Below, one piece after another: positions 17,461 to 25,871 of a stretch of 64,000 nucleotides of DNA. Each line of letters starts with the position of its first letter. Within the stretch, counting starts at the first letter, position 1. The position numbers and the translations under genes are program-made. The notes below the pieces were generated by a model. It ran no database searches. It was not told the origin of the DNA and was given only the letters and a program-made list of their open reading frames with translations. Origin of the DNA: Streptomyces tsukubensis (lineage in GTDB: Bacteria > Actinomycetota > Actinomycetes > Streptomycetales > Streptomycetaceae); assembly GCF_009296025.1 (NCBI RefSeq), contig NZ_CP045178.1:558001-622000 (forward strand). The letters run 5' to 3'.

Positions 17461-18141
17461 TCAGGCCCGCCCCCGCACGACCTCTTCGAGATCGGTGACG
17501 CTCCCCGACATGATCAGCCGCACATGCTCCGTGATGTCCGCCACCGGCCAGTCCCACCAGGCCACCGCGAGCAGCCGGGCGATGTCCTCCTCGCTGTGGC
17601 GGGTACGCAGGAGACGGGCCGGGTCGCCGCCGACGATCCCGTAATCGGGCACGTCGCTCGTGACGACGGATCCCGCGCCGATGATCGCGCCGTGCCCGAT
17701 CCGCACACCGGGCATGACCATGGCGTCGTAACCGAACCAGACATCGTTGCCGACGACGGTGTCTCCGCGGCTGGGCAGTCCCCCCAGCAGGTCGAAGTGA
17801 TCCGCCCAAGAGCCTCCCATGGTGGGGAAGGGGAACGTCGAGGGGCCGTCCATACGGTGGTTGGCGCCGTTCATGATGAACCGCGCCCCGGTGCCGATCG
17901 CGCAGAACTTCCCGATGACGAGCTTCTCCGGGCCGTAGTGGTAGAGCACGTTGCGGGTCTCGAAGGCGGTCGGCTCGTCCGGGTCGTCGTAGTAGGAGTA
18001 CTCCCCCACCTCGATCAGCGGGGACTTCACCAGGGGCCGCAGCTGCACCACGCGCGGCTGCTCCGGCATGGGATGGATCAGCGTCGGATCGGCGGGCACG
18101 GGCTTGGAATCGAGCGGGGAGTCGGGAGCGGGTACGGGCAT
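17461..18141 (-). CDS. Vat/CatB-type xenobiotic O-acetyltransferase
   Basis: A 226-residue left-handed beta-helix acetyltransferase. The family hallmark FIMNGANHRMDGPSTFPF near residues 88-105 contains the catalytic His of Vat (streptogramin A) and CatB (chloramphenicol) enzymes. Hexapeptide-repeat segments follow (VVGNDVWFGYDAMVMPGVRI, GHGAIIGAGSVVTSDVPDYG). The N-terminal 30 residues are a proline-rich extension. It acetylates a hydroxyl on an unknown acceptor with acetyl-CoA; antibiotic resistance is possible but unproven. The ATG at 18141 has AAGGAT upstream. Confidence 0.85.
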   Translation of the reverse strand: MPVPAPDSPLDSKPVPADPTLIHPMPEQPRVVQLRPLVKSPLIEVGEYSYYDDPDEPTAFETRNVLYHYGPEKLVIGKFCAIGTGARFIMNGANHRMDGPSTFPFPTMGGSWADHFDLLGGLPSRGDTVVGNDVWFGYDAMVMPGVRIGHGAIIGAGSVVTSDVPDYGIVGGDPARLLRTRHSEEDIARLLAVAWWDWPVADITEHVRLIMSGSVTDLEEVVRGRA

Positions 18142-18222
18142 GGAGGATCCTTACGTCGAATGGGGCGCGTCCGTCGGCAATGATCGCGGTGCGGTCCCCG
18201 CCCGCGCACCTTGTTTCGACCT

Positions 18223-18252
18223 CGGGCGGCCCTGGTCGCTCCTGGCCGCCCG
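18223..18252 (-). terminator. Hairpin between the hydrolase and acetyltransferase genes
   Basis: The arms CGGGCGGCC (18223-18231) and GGCCGCCCG (18244-18252) form a 9-bp stem with a 12-base loop in the 220-bp gap, 110 bp after the stop of the upstream minus-strand gene. It is a plausible terminator without a T-tract. Confidence 0.35.
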
Positions 18253-18362
18253 GAGCGGCCCCCGCTGCCCCGGGTGCCTCACCCGCTCCTCCCCCGGGCC
18301 CCGCCCGTGCGCCCCTCCCTTTGACCCCCGTACGCACGTCTCCGCCCCGTGCTCCCGACCGT

Positions 18363-18848
18363 TTACGCGCCCGCGCCCGCACTCGCGCCCGTGTCGCCGT
18401 CCACGGTCCTGAGGAAGTCGAGGACGCGTTCCATGAGTTGCTTCGCGGCGCTCGCGTCGTAGCCCGGCAGGCTCCTGTCGGTGAAGAGGTGCCGGTCGCC
18501 CGGACAGAGGAACAGTTCGGCGTCGGGGGCCGATTCGACGAGGGCGCGGGCCGCCACGATGTCGCCCTCGCCGACGGAGAACTCGTCGGCGTCCATGCCG
18601 TGGATACGCACCGGTACCGTCCGCGGCCAGGCCTCACCGAACTCCGTGACGGGAACGCATGCCTCAAGCAGCAGTGCGCCCTTGGCTCCTGGCCGCGTCT
18701 GGGCGAGCTTCTGCGCCGGCAGGACGCCGGGCGAGAACCCGGCGTGGACCAGGCCGGGCGGCAGCCCTTGCGCTGCGGCCTCGCCACGCTCGACGAGCGT
18801 GCCGGAGCCGGTCCTCTCGGCATGGTGGAACAGAAGTACCTCGGCCAT
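18363..18848 (-). CDS. Dienelactone hydrolase-like protein with an internal deletion
   Basis: A 161-residue protein starting MAEVLLFHHAERTGSGTLVE. The family usually runs about 190-200 residues. Here the segment that normally follows LLFHHA (substrate loop and second strand) is missing, so the first strand joins directly to the GTLVERGEAAA helix. The remaining core is normal: the nucleophile elbow GFSPGVLPAQKLA near residue 38 (usually with Leu where Pro stands here), Asp in IHGMDADEF and His in CPGDRHLF. Loss of about 35 residues from the N-terminal half makes activity doubtful. The ATG at 18848 has GAGGGGAT upstream. It is divergent from the Fpg gene. Confidence 0.7.
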   Translation of the reverse strand: MAEVLLFHHAERTGSGTLVERGEAAAQGLPPGLVHAGFSPGVLPAQKLAQTRPGAKGALLLEACVPVTEFGEAWPRTVPVRIHGMDADEFSVGEGDIVAARALVESAPDAELFLCPGDRHLFTDRSLPGYDASAAKQLMERVLDFLRTVDGDTGASAGAGA

Positions 18849-19133
18849 GTGACCATCCCCTCTCCGCGCGGCGCCCGGTGACTCTGCGGGTCCGAGTACC
18901 ACCCTCCGCACTGACAACGCCGGGCCCGTACGCCGGGTACGCCGGTACATCGGCACCGGTACGCCGACGCCGGTACGCCAAGGGATGGCTGTCGGGGGCG
19001 TCCGGCCGTGCGGGATCGCCCTCCGGACCCGAACATGGTCCGAAGGGGCCCCGGCTCCGGCCCCGGCCCGTCGGGCCCGTCCCCGAGACCGTCCGGGCCA
19101 CGCCCGTCCGACCCACCGACGAGGAGCGCAGGC

Positions 19134-19934
19134 ATGCCGGAACTGCCCGATGTCGAATCGTTCCGGGCCGTCCTCTCCTCCTGTGCGGGCGGCCGGACGA
19201 TCAGGCGGGTCGAGGTGTACGACACGGGCGTCCTCCATGAGGTGAGCGAGCGGCGATTGCGCCACGACCTGACGGGGCGGACGTTCCAGGAGCCCGAGCG
19301 GCACGGAAAGTGGCTGATCGCCGGGACGGACGGCCCGACGGTCCTGCTGCACTTCGGCATGACGGGGATGCTGGTCTGCCGCGACCGGGGCGAAGGGCTC
19401 CACCCGCACGACCGGCTGGCGTTCGAGATGGACTCCGGCTGTCGGCTCCGCTACCGCGATCAGCGCAAGCTCAAGGGGCTCTGGCTGGCCGACGACTCCG
19501 GCGTCGCGAAGCTTCTGCGGACACAGGGGCCGGATGCGGCGGACATCGGCCGCGACGACTTCGAGGCGCTCCTGAGCGGGCGGCGGGGAGGGATCAAGTC
19601 GCTCCTCACCGATCAGTCCCGGCTGGCGGGGCTCGGCAATCTGCTCGCCGACGAGATCCTGTGGCGTGCGCGGCTGGCCCCCTCACACATCGCGGGGGAG
19701 ATCGACGAGGACCGGCGTCGGCGCCTCTACACGGAGATGCGGCGCACCCTGCGTTCCGCGATCGGCGCCGGCCGCGTACCGGCGCGCGCGTCCTGGCTCA
19801 CCGGCCACCGGGACATCCCGGCCCGCCACGGGGACTCGCGGGAGGGGAGGTGCCCGCGCTGCGGTACGGCTCTGCGACACGGGAGGGTGGCGGGGAGGGG
19901 GACGGTCTGGTGTCCGCACTGCCAGCCCGACTGA
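19134..19934 (+). CDS. Fpg/Nei family DNA glycosylase
   Basis: A 266-residue formamidopyrimidine-DNA glycosylase/endonuclease VIII-type repair enzyme. It begins MPELPDVESF with the N-terminal Pro nucleophile and catalytic Glu. It carries the conserved Lys in RHGKWLI, LLHFGMTGML, the helix-two-turn-helix around QSRLAGLGNLLADEILWRAR and a C-terminal zinc finger CPRCG...WCPHC. It would excise oxidised bases and nick the backbone. Sequence alone does not settle whether it prefers 8-oxoguanine or oxidised pyrimidines. The ATG at 19134 has GAGGAG upstream. The frame is open to 19008, but that part lacks features. Confidence 0.93.
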   Translation: MPELPDVESFRAVLSSCAGGRTIRRVEVYDTGVLHEVSERRLRHDLTGRTFQEPERHGKWLIAGTDGPTVLLHFGMTGMLVCRDRGEGLHPHDRLAFEMDSGCRLRYRDQRKLKGLWLADDSGVAKLLRTQGPDAADIGRDDFEALLSGRRGGIKSLLTDQSRLAGLGNLLADEILWRARLAPSHIAGEIDEDRRRRLYTEMRRTLRSAIGAGRVPARASWLTGHRDIPARHGDSREGRCPRCGTALRHGRVAGRGTVWCPHCQPD

Positions 19935-20123
19935 GCCACGTCCCTCCCGAAAAAGGCGCCTCGGTCGCGCCGCGCCTGTCTGGCGCCCCTGCGCCGACCA
20001 GCCACGGCGGACGTGTCCGACCTCACATCTCCCCCCTCTGAACAGGGTTTTCCCGTGTCGCGCCCGCCCCTTAGCCCTGGTCCCCCGGTAGCTGTGGTCA
20101 CACGGGCACTCATGTCCGAGTTA

Positions 20124-20129
20124 TATAAT
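20124..20129 (+). promoter_or_regulatory. -10 box of a leaderless marR promoter
   Basis: A perfect TATAAT lies 6 bases before the ATG at 20136, so transcription should begin at or next to the start codon. No good -35 hexamer is seen at the normal distance, which fits a regulated promoter. Confidence 0.6.
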
Positions 20130-20146
20130 TGGTGTATGCATCAATT
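20127..20146 (+). promoter_or_regulatory. Palindromic operator overlapping the -10 box and start codon
   Basis: The half-sites AATTGGTG (20127-20134) and CATCAATT (20139-20146) form an imperfect palindrome with a 4-base centre. It overlaps the -10 box, the likely transcription start and the first codons of marR. This is the AT-rich, approximately 20-bp form expected for a MarR-family operator, so autorepression is likely. Confidence 0.6.
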
Positions 20147-20639
20147 GCCGGACCCCGATGGGAAGGACACGTCGCGCGCCGGACCGGAAGCCGGACGCCA
20201 CGACGAACAGCTCATCGAAAACGCCGCCCGCGGCCTGCTCAGAGGTATCGGCAAGCTCTCCCAGGCCCTCTTCCGCATCGGTGACTTCGGACTGTCCCGC
20301 AGCCACATGGGCGTACTCGACGCCATGGAGGACAGGCCCCGCCGTGTCACCGAGCTCGCCACGTACACCGGGGTCACCCAGCCGCGCGTCACGGTCGTCC
20401 TCCAGGACCTGGAGGACCGAGGACTCGTGGAGAGACGTAGATCCGCCAAGGACAGGCGAGCGGTCGAGGCGTCCCTCACGCCCGCCGGCGCCGACCTCCT
20501 GCGCCAAGGGCGTCAGCGTATGAGCGCCGCCCTCCTCGACGCGCTCCGCGCCGACGTCGAGGACCCCGAGCACACCGTGGCCGTCGCCCGTGACGCCGTA
20601 TCGACCCTTCTGCACGCTTTCGAACCGGAGATCAGTTGA
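20136..20639 (+). CDS. MarR family transcriptional regulator
   Basis: A 167-residue MarR protein starting MHQLPDPDGK. The winged-helix core spans about residues 60-125: SRSHMGVLDAMEDRPRRVTE, TYTGVTQPRVTVVLQDLEDR as the recognition region, then the wing RRSAKDRRAVEASLTPAG. The ATG at 20136 is chosen because a TATAAT box lies 6 bases upstream and no RBS exists, giving a leaderless mRNA. An upstream in-frame ATG at 20112 would lie before the -10 box. Its stop overlaps the TTG start of the FUSC gene (TTGA), so regulator and membrane protein are one unit. Confidence 0.9.
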   Translation: MHQLPDPDGKDTSRAGPEAGRHDEQLIENAARGLLRGIGKLSQALFRIGDFGLSRSHMGVLDAMEDRPRRVTELATYTGVTQPRVTVVLQDLEDRGLVERRRSAKDRRAVEASLTPAGADLLRQGRQRMSAALLDALRADVEDPEHTVAVARDAVSTLLHAFEPEIS

Positions 20640-23461
20640 GCACCCCAGCCACCGAAAGCCCCGAAACGGCCGCCGTTCCCGCTGAAGGAGGGCAGGGCCG
20701 CGGCGGCTCGGTCGCTCCTCGCCGGGTCGGCGGCCCTCGACACTGGTGGGACTGGGTACTCGCAGCCGACCCCGGGCTCGGCCAGTTGCAGTCCGGGTGG
20801 CGTTCCCTGGTCTCCATGGTCACCGCGCTCGCCGTCGGCTACGGCATGTCCGTCGCGCTGAGCCTGCCCGCCATGCTGGGCATGATGGTCGGCGGCATGA
20901 TGGGGCTGATGAGTGCCTTCGCCGTCGCGGAGAACACTCCCAAACGGCTGGCGCGCGCCATCCTCTGGATGCCGTTCCCCTACTCGGCCGTTCTGCCGCT
21001 CGCCGCGTGGCTGCACCAGGACCGGGCGCTGGAGATCACCCTGATGGTGGTGGCCCTGGCCGTCACGTTCTTCCTCGCCAGGTTCGGGGCGTTGGCCCTG
21101 CTCACCGGGATGATGCTCTTCAACGCGTTCATGGTCGGCATGATGGCCGACATTCCGCTGAACCTCTGCGGCAAGCTGTTCGTCGTCGCTGTGGTGTCCG
21201 CTGCGGCCGTACTCGCCGCGAGGCTGCTGCTCTGCTGCCCGATGCCCCGCGAGGACCTGCTCCGTACGCAGCGGGCGTTCGTCATCGAATCGCGCCGCGT
21301 GGCCGACGCGGCCATCTCCGCCCTCGATCCGGACGCCGATCACGAGGTCGCCGTCCGGCGGATGCGCAAGAGTCTGCGCCGGCTCAACGTCACGACGGTC
21401 ACCATCGACGGCCGCCTCGGGCAGCCCGAGGTGGCGGCCGACCCCGACACCGCCGAACTCCTCCACCAGCGTCTCTTCGACGCGGAACTCGCCCTCCAGG
21501 GCATCGGCCAGTCCGTCCAGCGGCTGACCCGGCTCCAGGTGACCGCGGAACTCCGCGAGGCCATAGTCGTGGGGCTCGTCATCGCGCGGGACACGCCTCT
21601 GGGCCGTTCCGACGCGCTCCGGCTGGCGGGGCAGCTCGTCCAGCAACAGGCCACCGCCGTCCTGGAACGGCCGGGAATCGACTCCGACGAGGCCGAGGCC
21701 GCCGCCCTCGCCCGACGGGTCGGCAACCTCATCGACTCGCTCGCCTCGGCCCTCACCGACTGGCTCGACCTCGGGTGGAACTCCCCCACCGAGCGGGCCA
21801 AGGTCCCCTTCCAGCCCGTCATCGCGCTGGAGCAGAACCGGCCCGCGGGGACGGGCGCCGTCGCCCGGCGGGTCTCCGCCGCGCAGGATGTCCAGGGCTG
21901 GCAGCGCGCCATCCCCTATCTGCGCGCGCCGCTGCACGCCGGGGTCGCCGCCGCGATCGTCTGCCCCATCACCGACGCCATCGACCCCCAGCGGTTCTAC
22001 TGGGGCCTGGTCGGCGTGATGATCACTCTCTTCGGCACCAACACCACGCATGAACGGTTGCGCAAGCTCGCTCACCGCATGGCGGGCACCGTCGTCGGCG
22101 CCGTGATCGGCATCGCCCTGCTGCGCCTGATCGGTCCCGGCCACATCTACTGGACCCTGACCGTCATCGTGGCGGGCCTCAGCATCGGTGCCTGGGGTAT
22201 CCAACGCCAGTACGCCTACTGGGTGGTCGGACTCGTCACCGCCCTCGTCCAGCTCTACGGCATGTCCACCCCGTACGACGGAATGGACCATCTGCTGGCC
22301 GAGCGGCTGCTCGACAACGGCCTCGGCATACTGATCGCCATCGCCTGCGCGGCGCTGATCTTCCCGGTCTCCAGCAGGAAGATCACCCAGGAGGCCGAGC
22401 GCGGCTACGTCTCGGCCGTGGAGCACCTGATCTCGCAGACGGTGCTGCGGTGGCGGGAGCCGGAGGCCCCCGTCAGGCTCCGGGGCGCGGCACGCGGTGT
22501 CGACGCGGCGCTCTTCCAGATCCGCGGGGTGGCGCGGCCCCTGGTGCGGATGCCGATGGGCGTACGCGGGCGCAGCCCGGACAACCGGGTCGCCCTCCTC
22601 TCCACGGCGACGGGCCACGCCCGTGCGTTCGCCGCCGCGGCCGACATGGACATCGATCTGCCCGCGGCGATCCGCGACAGGGTCGAGCGGATCACCGAGC
22701 TGTTCGCGGAATCCCTCCAGGTGCTCGACCGGCACTTCGCGACGGGTGAGGCCGGGGGTACGTGGGTACGGGTCGGTCCCTACATCCACGACCTGGAAGC
22801 CGCGTTGCGCGGCCCCGGAGGACCGCGCGCCGAGCGACTCCAGCGGGCGCTTCAGGAACTGGCGGCGCTGGACGAGGCGTTGGCCGGTTACGCCGAGGCG
22901 AGGAGTCTCGCCACGACCACCCAGGTGCCCGCGCCCGGCTCCTCCCCCGCCGCCACGCGACTCGGCGGCGAGAGCGACGGGGGCGCCGGGCGCTCCCCGT
23001 CGCTGGACCGCCGCACCACGGCGGCGCTGGCCGCGTGGGCCGCGCACAGCCGCCGGGCGGGCGACACCCGGGGGACCGGCACGTCGCGGCTCGCGCCCGC
23101 CGCCGCGCCGGAGCGGGTCGCTCCCCTTCCCGCGCGGCGGACGGAGTCACCTCGGGGTGCGGCGACGGCCATTGGCACGGCTGGTTCTTCTGTCACGGTG
23201 GTGGGCTCGCTCAGCTGTGCGGACCATCCGGGCGGCTGCGACGCGTGGATCACGGTGGTCAGCGACCGGGGCAAACGCCAGCCGGGGGTACGGGCCGTCA
23301 GGGGCCGCTACCGCGTCACCGGCCTGCGGCCAGGCGGCTACACGGTGGTCGCCTCGGGGGCGGCCCACGCCCCTCGCGCCGAGTTCCTCTCCCTGTCGCC
23401 GTCGGACAGTGGCAGGGAGCTGCGCTTCGACATCGAGCTGGAGCCGGCCTCCAAGCCGTGA
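20636..23461 (+). CDS. FUSC-type membrane protein with a C-terminal beta-sandwich-like domain
   Basis: A 941-residue inner-membrane protein of the fusaric acid resistance/aromatic acid exporter (FUSC) family. Two membrane blocks of about six helices each (residues 55-210 and 440-585) flank cytosolic helical regions. FUSC proteins export aromatic acids or act with efflux partners. Beyond residue 760 a low-complexity linker leads to an extra domain of about 80 residues (VTVVGSLSCADHPGGCDAWI through RYRVTGLRPGGYTVVASGAA). It looks like a carboxypeptidase regulatory-like/transthyretin-type fold, unusual for the family. The start is a TTG at 20636 overlapping the marR stop, with GGAG upstream. MarR control of an efflux function is the simplest reading. 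Confidence 0.87.
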   Translation: MSTPATESPETAAVPAEGGQGRGGSVAPRRVGGPRHWWDWVLAADPGLGQLQSGWRSLVSMVTALAVGYGMSVALSLPAMLGMMVGGMMGLMSAFAVAENTPKRLARAILWMPFPYSAVLPLAAWLHQDRALEITLMVVALAVTFFLARFGALALLTGMMLFNAFMVGMMADIPLNLCGKLFVVAVVSAAAVLAARLLLCCPMPREDLLRTQRAFVIESRRVADAAISALDPDADHEVAVRRMRKSLRRLNVTTVTIDGRLGQPEVAADPDTAELLHQRLFDAELALQGIGQSVQRLTRLQVTAELREAIVVGLVIARDTPLGRSDALRLAGQLVQQQATAVLERPGIDSDEAEAAALARRVGNLIDSLASALTDWLDLGWNSPTERAKVPFQPVIALEQNRPAGTGAVARRVSAAQDVQGWQRAIPYLRAPLHAGVAAAIVCPITDAIDPQRFYWGLVGVMITLFGTNTTHERLRKLAHRMAGTVVGAVIGIALLRLIGPGHIYWTLTVIVAGLSIGAWGIQRQYAYWVVGLVTALVQLYGMSTPYDGMDHLLAERLLDNGLGILIAIACAALIFPVSSRKITQEAERGYVSAVEHLISQTVLRWREPEAPVRLRGAARGVDAALFQIRGVARPLVRMPMGVRGRSPDNRVALLSTATGHARAFAAAADMDIDLPAAIRDRVERITELFAESLQVLDRHFATGEAGGTWVRVGPYIHDLEAALRGPGGPRAERLQRALQELAALDEALAGYAEARSLATTTQVPAPGSSPAATRLGGESDGGAGRSPSLDRRTTAALAAWAAHSRRAGDTRGTGTSRLAPAAAPERVAPLPARRTESPRGAATAIGTAGSSVTVVGSLSCADHPGGCDAWITVVSDRGKRQPGVRAVRGRYRVTGLRPGGYTVVASGAAHAPRAEFLSLSPSDSGRELRFDIELEPASKP

Positions 23462-23807
23462 CGTCGGCGTACGTCTGAGATGTCATGAGGTGACGTGCGG
23501 TGAAGTGAACATCCGGGCCGGTGCGGCACGCATGAACATGGTGGCCCGTGCGGCGGCATGAACATGCCCTCACCTCGCGACGACGCCGAACCCGTCGTAC
23601 TCGGCGTACGTGACGTCCTCGACGTCCTCGACGTGCGAAAGGTGACGTCGGAGCGTGATCCCGACACCGGGTTCGCCGCGTCGGCGCGGTGCGCGCTGTC
23701 GGATGCGGTCCTCGCGCCGGGCAGGGCCCGGCCCTCGGGCGCGGCGGGCGGCGGTTGTCCCGCGGTACCGCTCCCGCCCGGCGCGCGGTGTCGGCCGGGC
23801 GGGGTTG
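23462..23807. other. Intergenic region without a recognisable gene
   Basis: Convergent gap between the FUSC gene and the FG-GAP gene. It contains short direct repeats of GACGTCCTCGACG around 23610-23635 and GC-rich tracts. I found no coding frame with an RBS or family motif. Confidence 0.5.
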
Positions 23808-23841
23808 CCCGGCCGGGCGGGAGCGGGCCCGCCCGGCCGGG
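23808..23841 (-). terminator. Perfect 14-bp hairpin terminator after the FG-GAP gene
   Basis: The left arm (23808-23821, CCCGGCCGGGCGGG) is exactly complementary to the right arm (23828-23841), with a 6-base loop. It starts 6 bp beyond the stop of the minus-strand FG-GAP gene and would also stop transcripts from the convergent FUSC gene. Confidence 0.75.
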
Positions 23842-23847
23842 ACCGCG

Positions 23848-25377
23848 TCAGCGCAGGGAGCTGCCGAACAGCGACTTGGTGACGGGGGCGCCGAGGTCAC
23901 CGGGGGCGAAGGCCTTCGTGCCGTCCGTGGTGAGACCCGTCGCGGTACCGCGCAGGGACCACACGGCGCCGGCCGAGTCGTTCTCCGCGGCCGACGAGAC
24001 AGCGAGGTCGCGGTGGCCGTCGCCGTCGACATCGACGAGGGCGCAGGCCGCGCCGAACTTGTCGCCCTTCTCGGCCACTCCGGGCACACCGGCGCTGTTC
24101 TGGTTGAGGACCTGGCTGCCCTCACCCGTGACACCGGACTTCGTACCGTGGAGCAGGGCGAAGGAGCCCGCGTCCGTCAGACCGCTGAAGTCCTCGCCGC
24201 TGATGCCGAGCGCGACCTCCGCGCGGCCGTCGCCGGTGACATCGGCCACCGAGACGCAGGAGCCGAGGTTGTCGCCGGCCTCCTGGGCGCCGTAGAACCC
24301 CGGCAGGGTCTGGTCGAAGGACTGCACGCGGTCGGGGTCGAGGCCGGAGGCCGATCCGTGCTGGACAGTGACCTTGCTGTTGTCGCTGCTGCTTCCGAGC
24401 ACCACGTCGTCGTATCCGTCACCGTCGACGTCGCCGATCCCCGTGGCGGCCTCGTCGCCTGAGGACTGGATCCCCCCGATCGCGCCGGACGTCTTGAAGC
24501 CGGTGGCACCGCCGATCAGGACCTGGTTGCCCCACATGCCGTCGCCGTTGTAGTACCAGACCGCGATGTCGTCCTTGTCGTCGCCGTTGACGTCACCTAC
24601 CGCCTTGGCGACGACGGGGCCACTGATCGAATGCGGGCCGTCGACGCAGCTGTCGTCCGTCGCGCACGCCGAGTCGTCGTTCTCGTACCCCCACCACGTG
24701 GACTTGTCGAGGAAGTCGAGCCGTGCGGACGGGGTGCCCGCACGCGAGATGGGGCCCTTGAAAAGGTTCGCCTGCTGTGTCGTGGGGTCGTCGCCGTCGA
24801 CAGCGGCGGCGCCGAACAGCGCGAGGTCGGCCTTGCCGTCCCCGTCGAAGTCGCCGACCTGCGGCGTCGCACCGAATTTGGCGACAGCGGTGCCGCCGGT
24901 CAGCCCCGAGGGGGAGCCCCACATGATGACGCTGCCCGAGTCCCCGTCGGCGGAGCCGATCACGAGGTCGCTGTAGCCGTCTCCGTCGAGGTCGCCCTTG
25001 CTGAAGGTCTCCCCGAAGCGGGCCTTGGCCGCGGCAGCGCCGGGCACACCGCTCGTCGAACGGCTCACGACGCTCTTCTTCGCGGGGTCGATCCCCTTCG
25101 CTGAGCCGTACGTCACCGCCACATAGCCCGCCTGGGCCTTGCCGGATATGGTGCCGCCCGGTGCGCCGGAGACGAGGTCGCCGTACCCGTCACCGTTGAA
25201 GTCGTCGGCGGAGGCGGCCTTGCCCTCCGCGGCGTGAGCCTCTTGGGGGGTGAGCGACAGAATGGTCAGACCACCCGTCACCAGAAGCGCGGCGGCGAGT
25301 GACGCTCCCGCACGCCCGCCCCGTCCCCTGCGGACGCTCAGTGCACTGTGTGCGTCACGACGTCGTTCCCATGGCAT
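23848..25377 (-). CDS. Secreted FG-GAP/VCBS repeat protein (integrin alpha-like)
   Basis: A 509-residue exported protein. The N-terminus is a long signal peptide: an arginine-rich n-region, the hydrophobic stretch ASLAAALLVTGGLTILSL, and probable cleavage after EAHA. The mature protein is a string of about seven FG-GAP blades carrying calcium-type loops such as DFNGDGYGDLV, DLDGDGYSDLV, DFDGDGKADLA, DVNGDDKDDIA, DVDGDGYDDVV and DVDGDGHRDLA. This gives a beta-propeller like the integrin alpha-chain head. It should be extracellular or wall-associated and involved in binding; no catalytic motif is visible. The ATG at 25377 has GGAAG upstream. Confidence 0.92.
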   Translation of the reverse strand: MPWERRRDAHSALSVRRGRGGRAGASLAAALLVTGGLTILSLTPQEAHAAEGKAASADDFNGDGYGDLVSGAPGGTISGKAQAGYVAVTYGSAKGIDPAKKSVVSRSTSGVPGAAAAKARFGETFSKGDLDGDGYSDLVIGSADGDSGSVIMWGSPSGLTGGTAVAKFGATPQVGDFDGDGKADLALFGAAAVDGDDPTTQQANLFKGPISRAGTPSARLDFLDKSTWWGYENDDSACATDDSCVDGPHSISGPVVAKAVGDVNGDDKDDIAVWYYNGDGMWGNQVLIGGATGFKTSGAIGGIQSSGDEAATGIGDVDGDGYDDVVLGSSSDNSKVTVQHGSASGLDPDRVQSFDQTLPGFYGAQEAGDNLGSCVSVADVTGDGRAEVALGISGEDFSGLTDAGSFALLHGTKSGVTGEGSQVLNQNSAGVPGVAEKGDKFGAACALVDVDGDGHRDLAVSSAAENDSAGAVWSLRGTATGLTTDGTKAFAPGDLGAPVTKSLFGSSLR

Positions 25378-25571
25378 GAAGTCTTCCTTCGGTTGTCATG
25401 TCACATCCGTTGCCTAGGACGCACGCGAAGGGAAGTTGGTTCTTCCACACCTGCACCGGCAGCCACACCCGTACCCGCACCCGAGTCCGCACTCAAGGAC
25501 GGATCGGCTGTACGAGAGCAGGGCCGAGATGACGAATGCCGTGGGCGGGGCGAAAGCGGCCGTCGGATCCA
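25378..25571. other. Intergenic region upstream of the FG-GAP gene
   Basis: This gap of about 190 bp is the FG-GAP promoter region. It contains a run of short ACCYRCACCCG-like repeats around 25448-25490 and no credible gene. Confidence 0.4.
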
Positions 25572-25663
25572 AGGGGTCCTTGCGACAGGGGAGTCCGATC
25601 AGGCCGCGAGGGTACGACGGTGCCGGCCTCCGCGGCTCGGGCGCCCGTATCGCGAGGAGCCCT
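25572..25663. repeat. Dispersed palindromic repeat, copy A
   Basis: A 92-bp element. Its left arm AGGGGTCCTTGCGACAGGGG (from 25572) pairs imperfectly with the right arm ending at 25663. The core GAGTCCGATCAGGC follows the left arm, and a GCCGGC...GCGGCTCGGG segment precedes the right arm. The right end overlaps the TAG stop of the minus-strand zinc-ribbon gene. Related copies lie at 29141, 39784 and 63232. Confidence 0.85.
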
Positions 25664-25871
25664 ATGGACGGGGCGGCGTCGAGGTGTGGCCCTCGGACCA
25701 TTCGTTGGCCCAGCCGCACATCGAGCACGCGTACCGGCCGTTCAGCCCGGCGATCTGCGTTCCGCAGCCGCGGCATTCGGTCTGCGTGATCTGCTGTCCG
25801 TCGAGCGGGCCCGGCTCACTGCCGTCCGTTGTCTGTGAGGCCGGAGAACGGTGCCGGCGGGATGCGTTCAT
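25662..25871 (-). CDS. Small zinc-ribbon protein (second of a pair)
   Basis: A 69-residue protein from the ATG at 25871. The N-terminal half is hydrophilic. The C-terminal half holds a CxxC pair, ECRGCGTQIAGLNGRYACSM followed by CGW, forming a rubredoxin-knuckle zinc ribbon. The ATG overlaps the stop of the upstream mini zinc-ribbon gene (ATGA), so the two are translationally coupled. The stop codon is inside repeat copy A. Function unknown; such small ribbons may bind nucleic acid or protein. Confidence 0.65.
   Translation of the reverse strand: MNASRRHRSPASQTTDGSEPGPLDGQQITQTECRGCGTQIAGLNGRYACSMCGWANEWSEGHTSTPPRP

Noticed and set aside
20513..23047. An 844-codon open frame antisense to the FUSC gene
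   Set aside because: Composition is a reverse-strand shadow (Gly/Asp/Arg/His-rich), and the plus strand encodes a clear membrane protein with proper helices.
23462..23807. Direct repeats of GACGTCCTCGACG considered as a CRISPR-like or attachment site
   Set aside because: Only two or three short irregular copies with no spacer regularity and no integrase or tRNA nearby.
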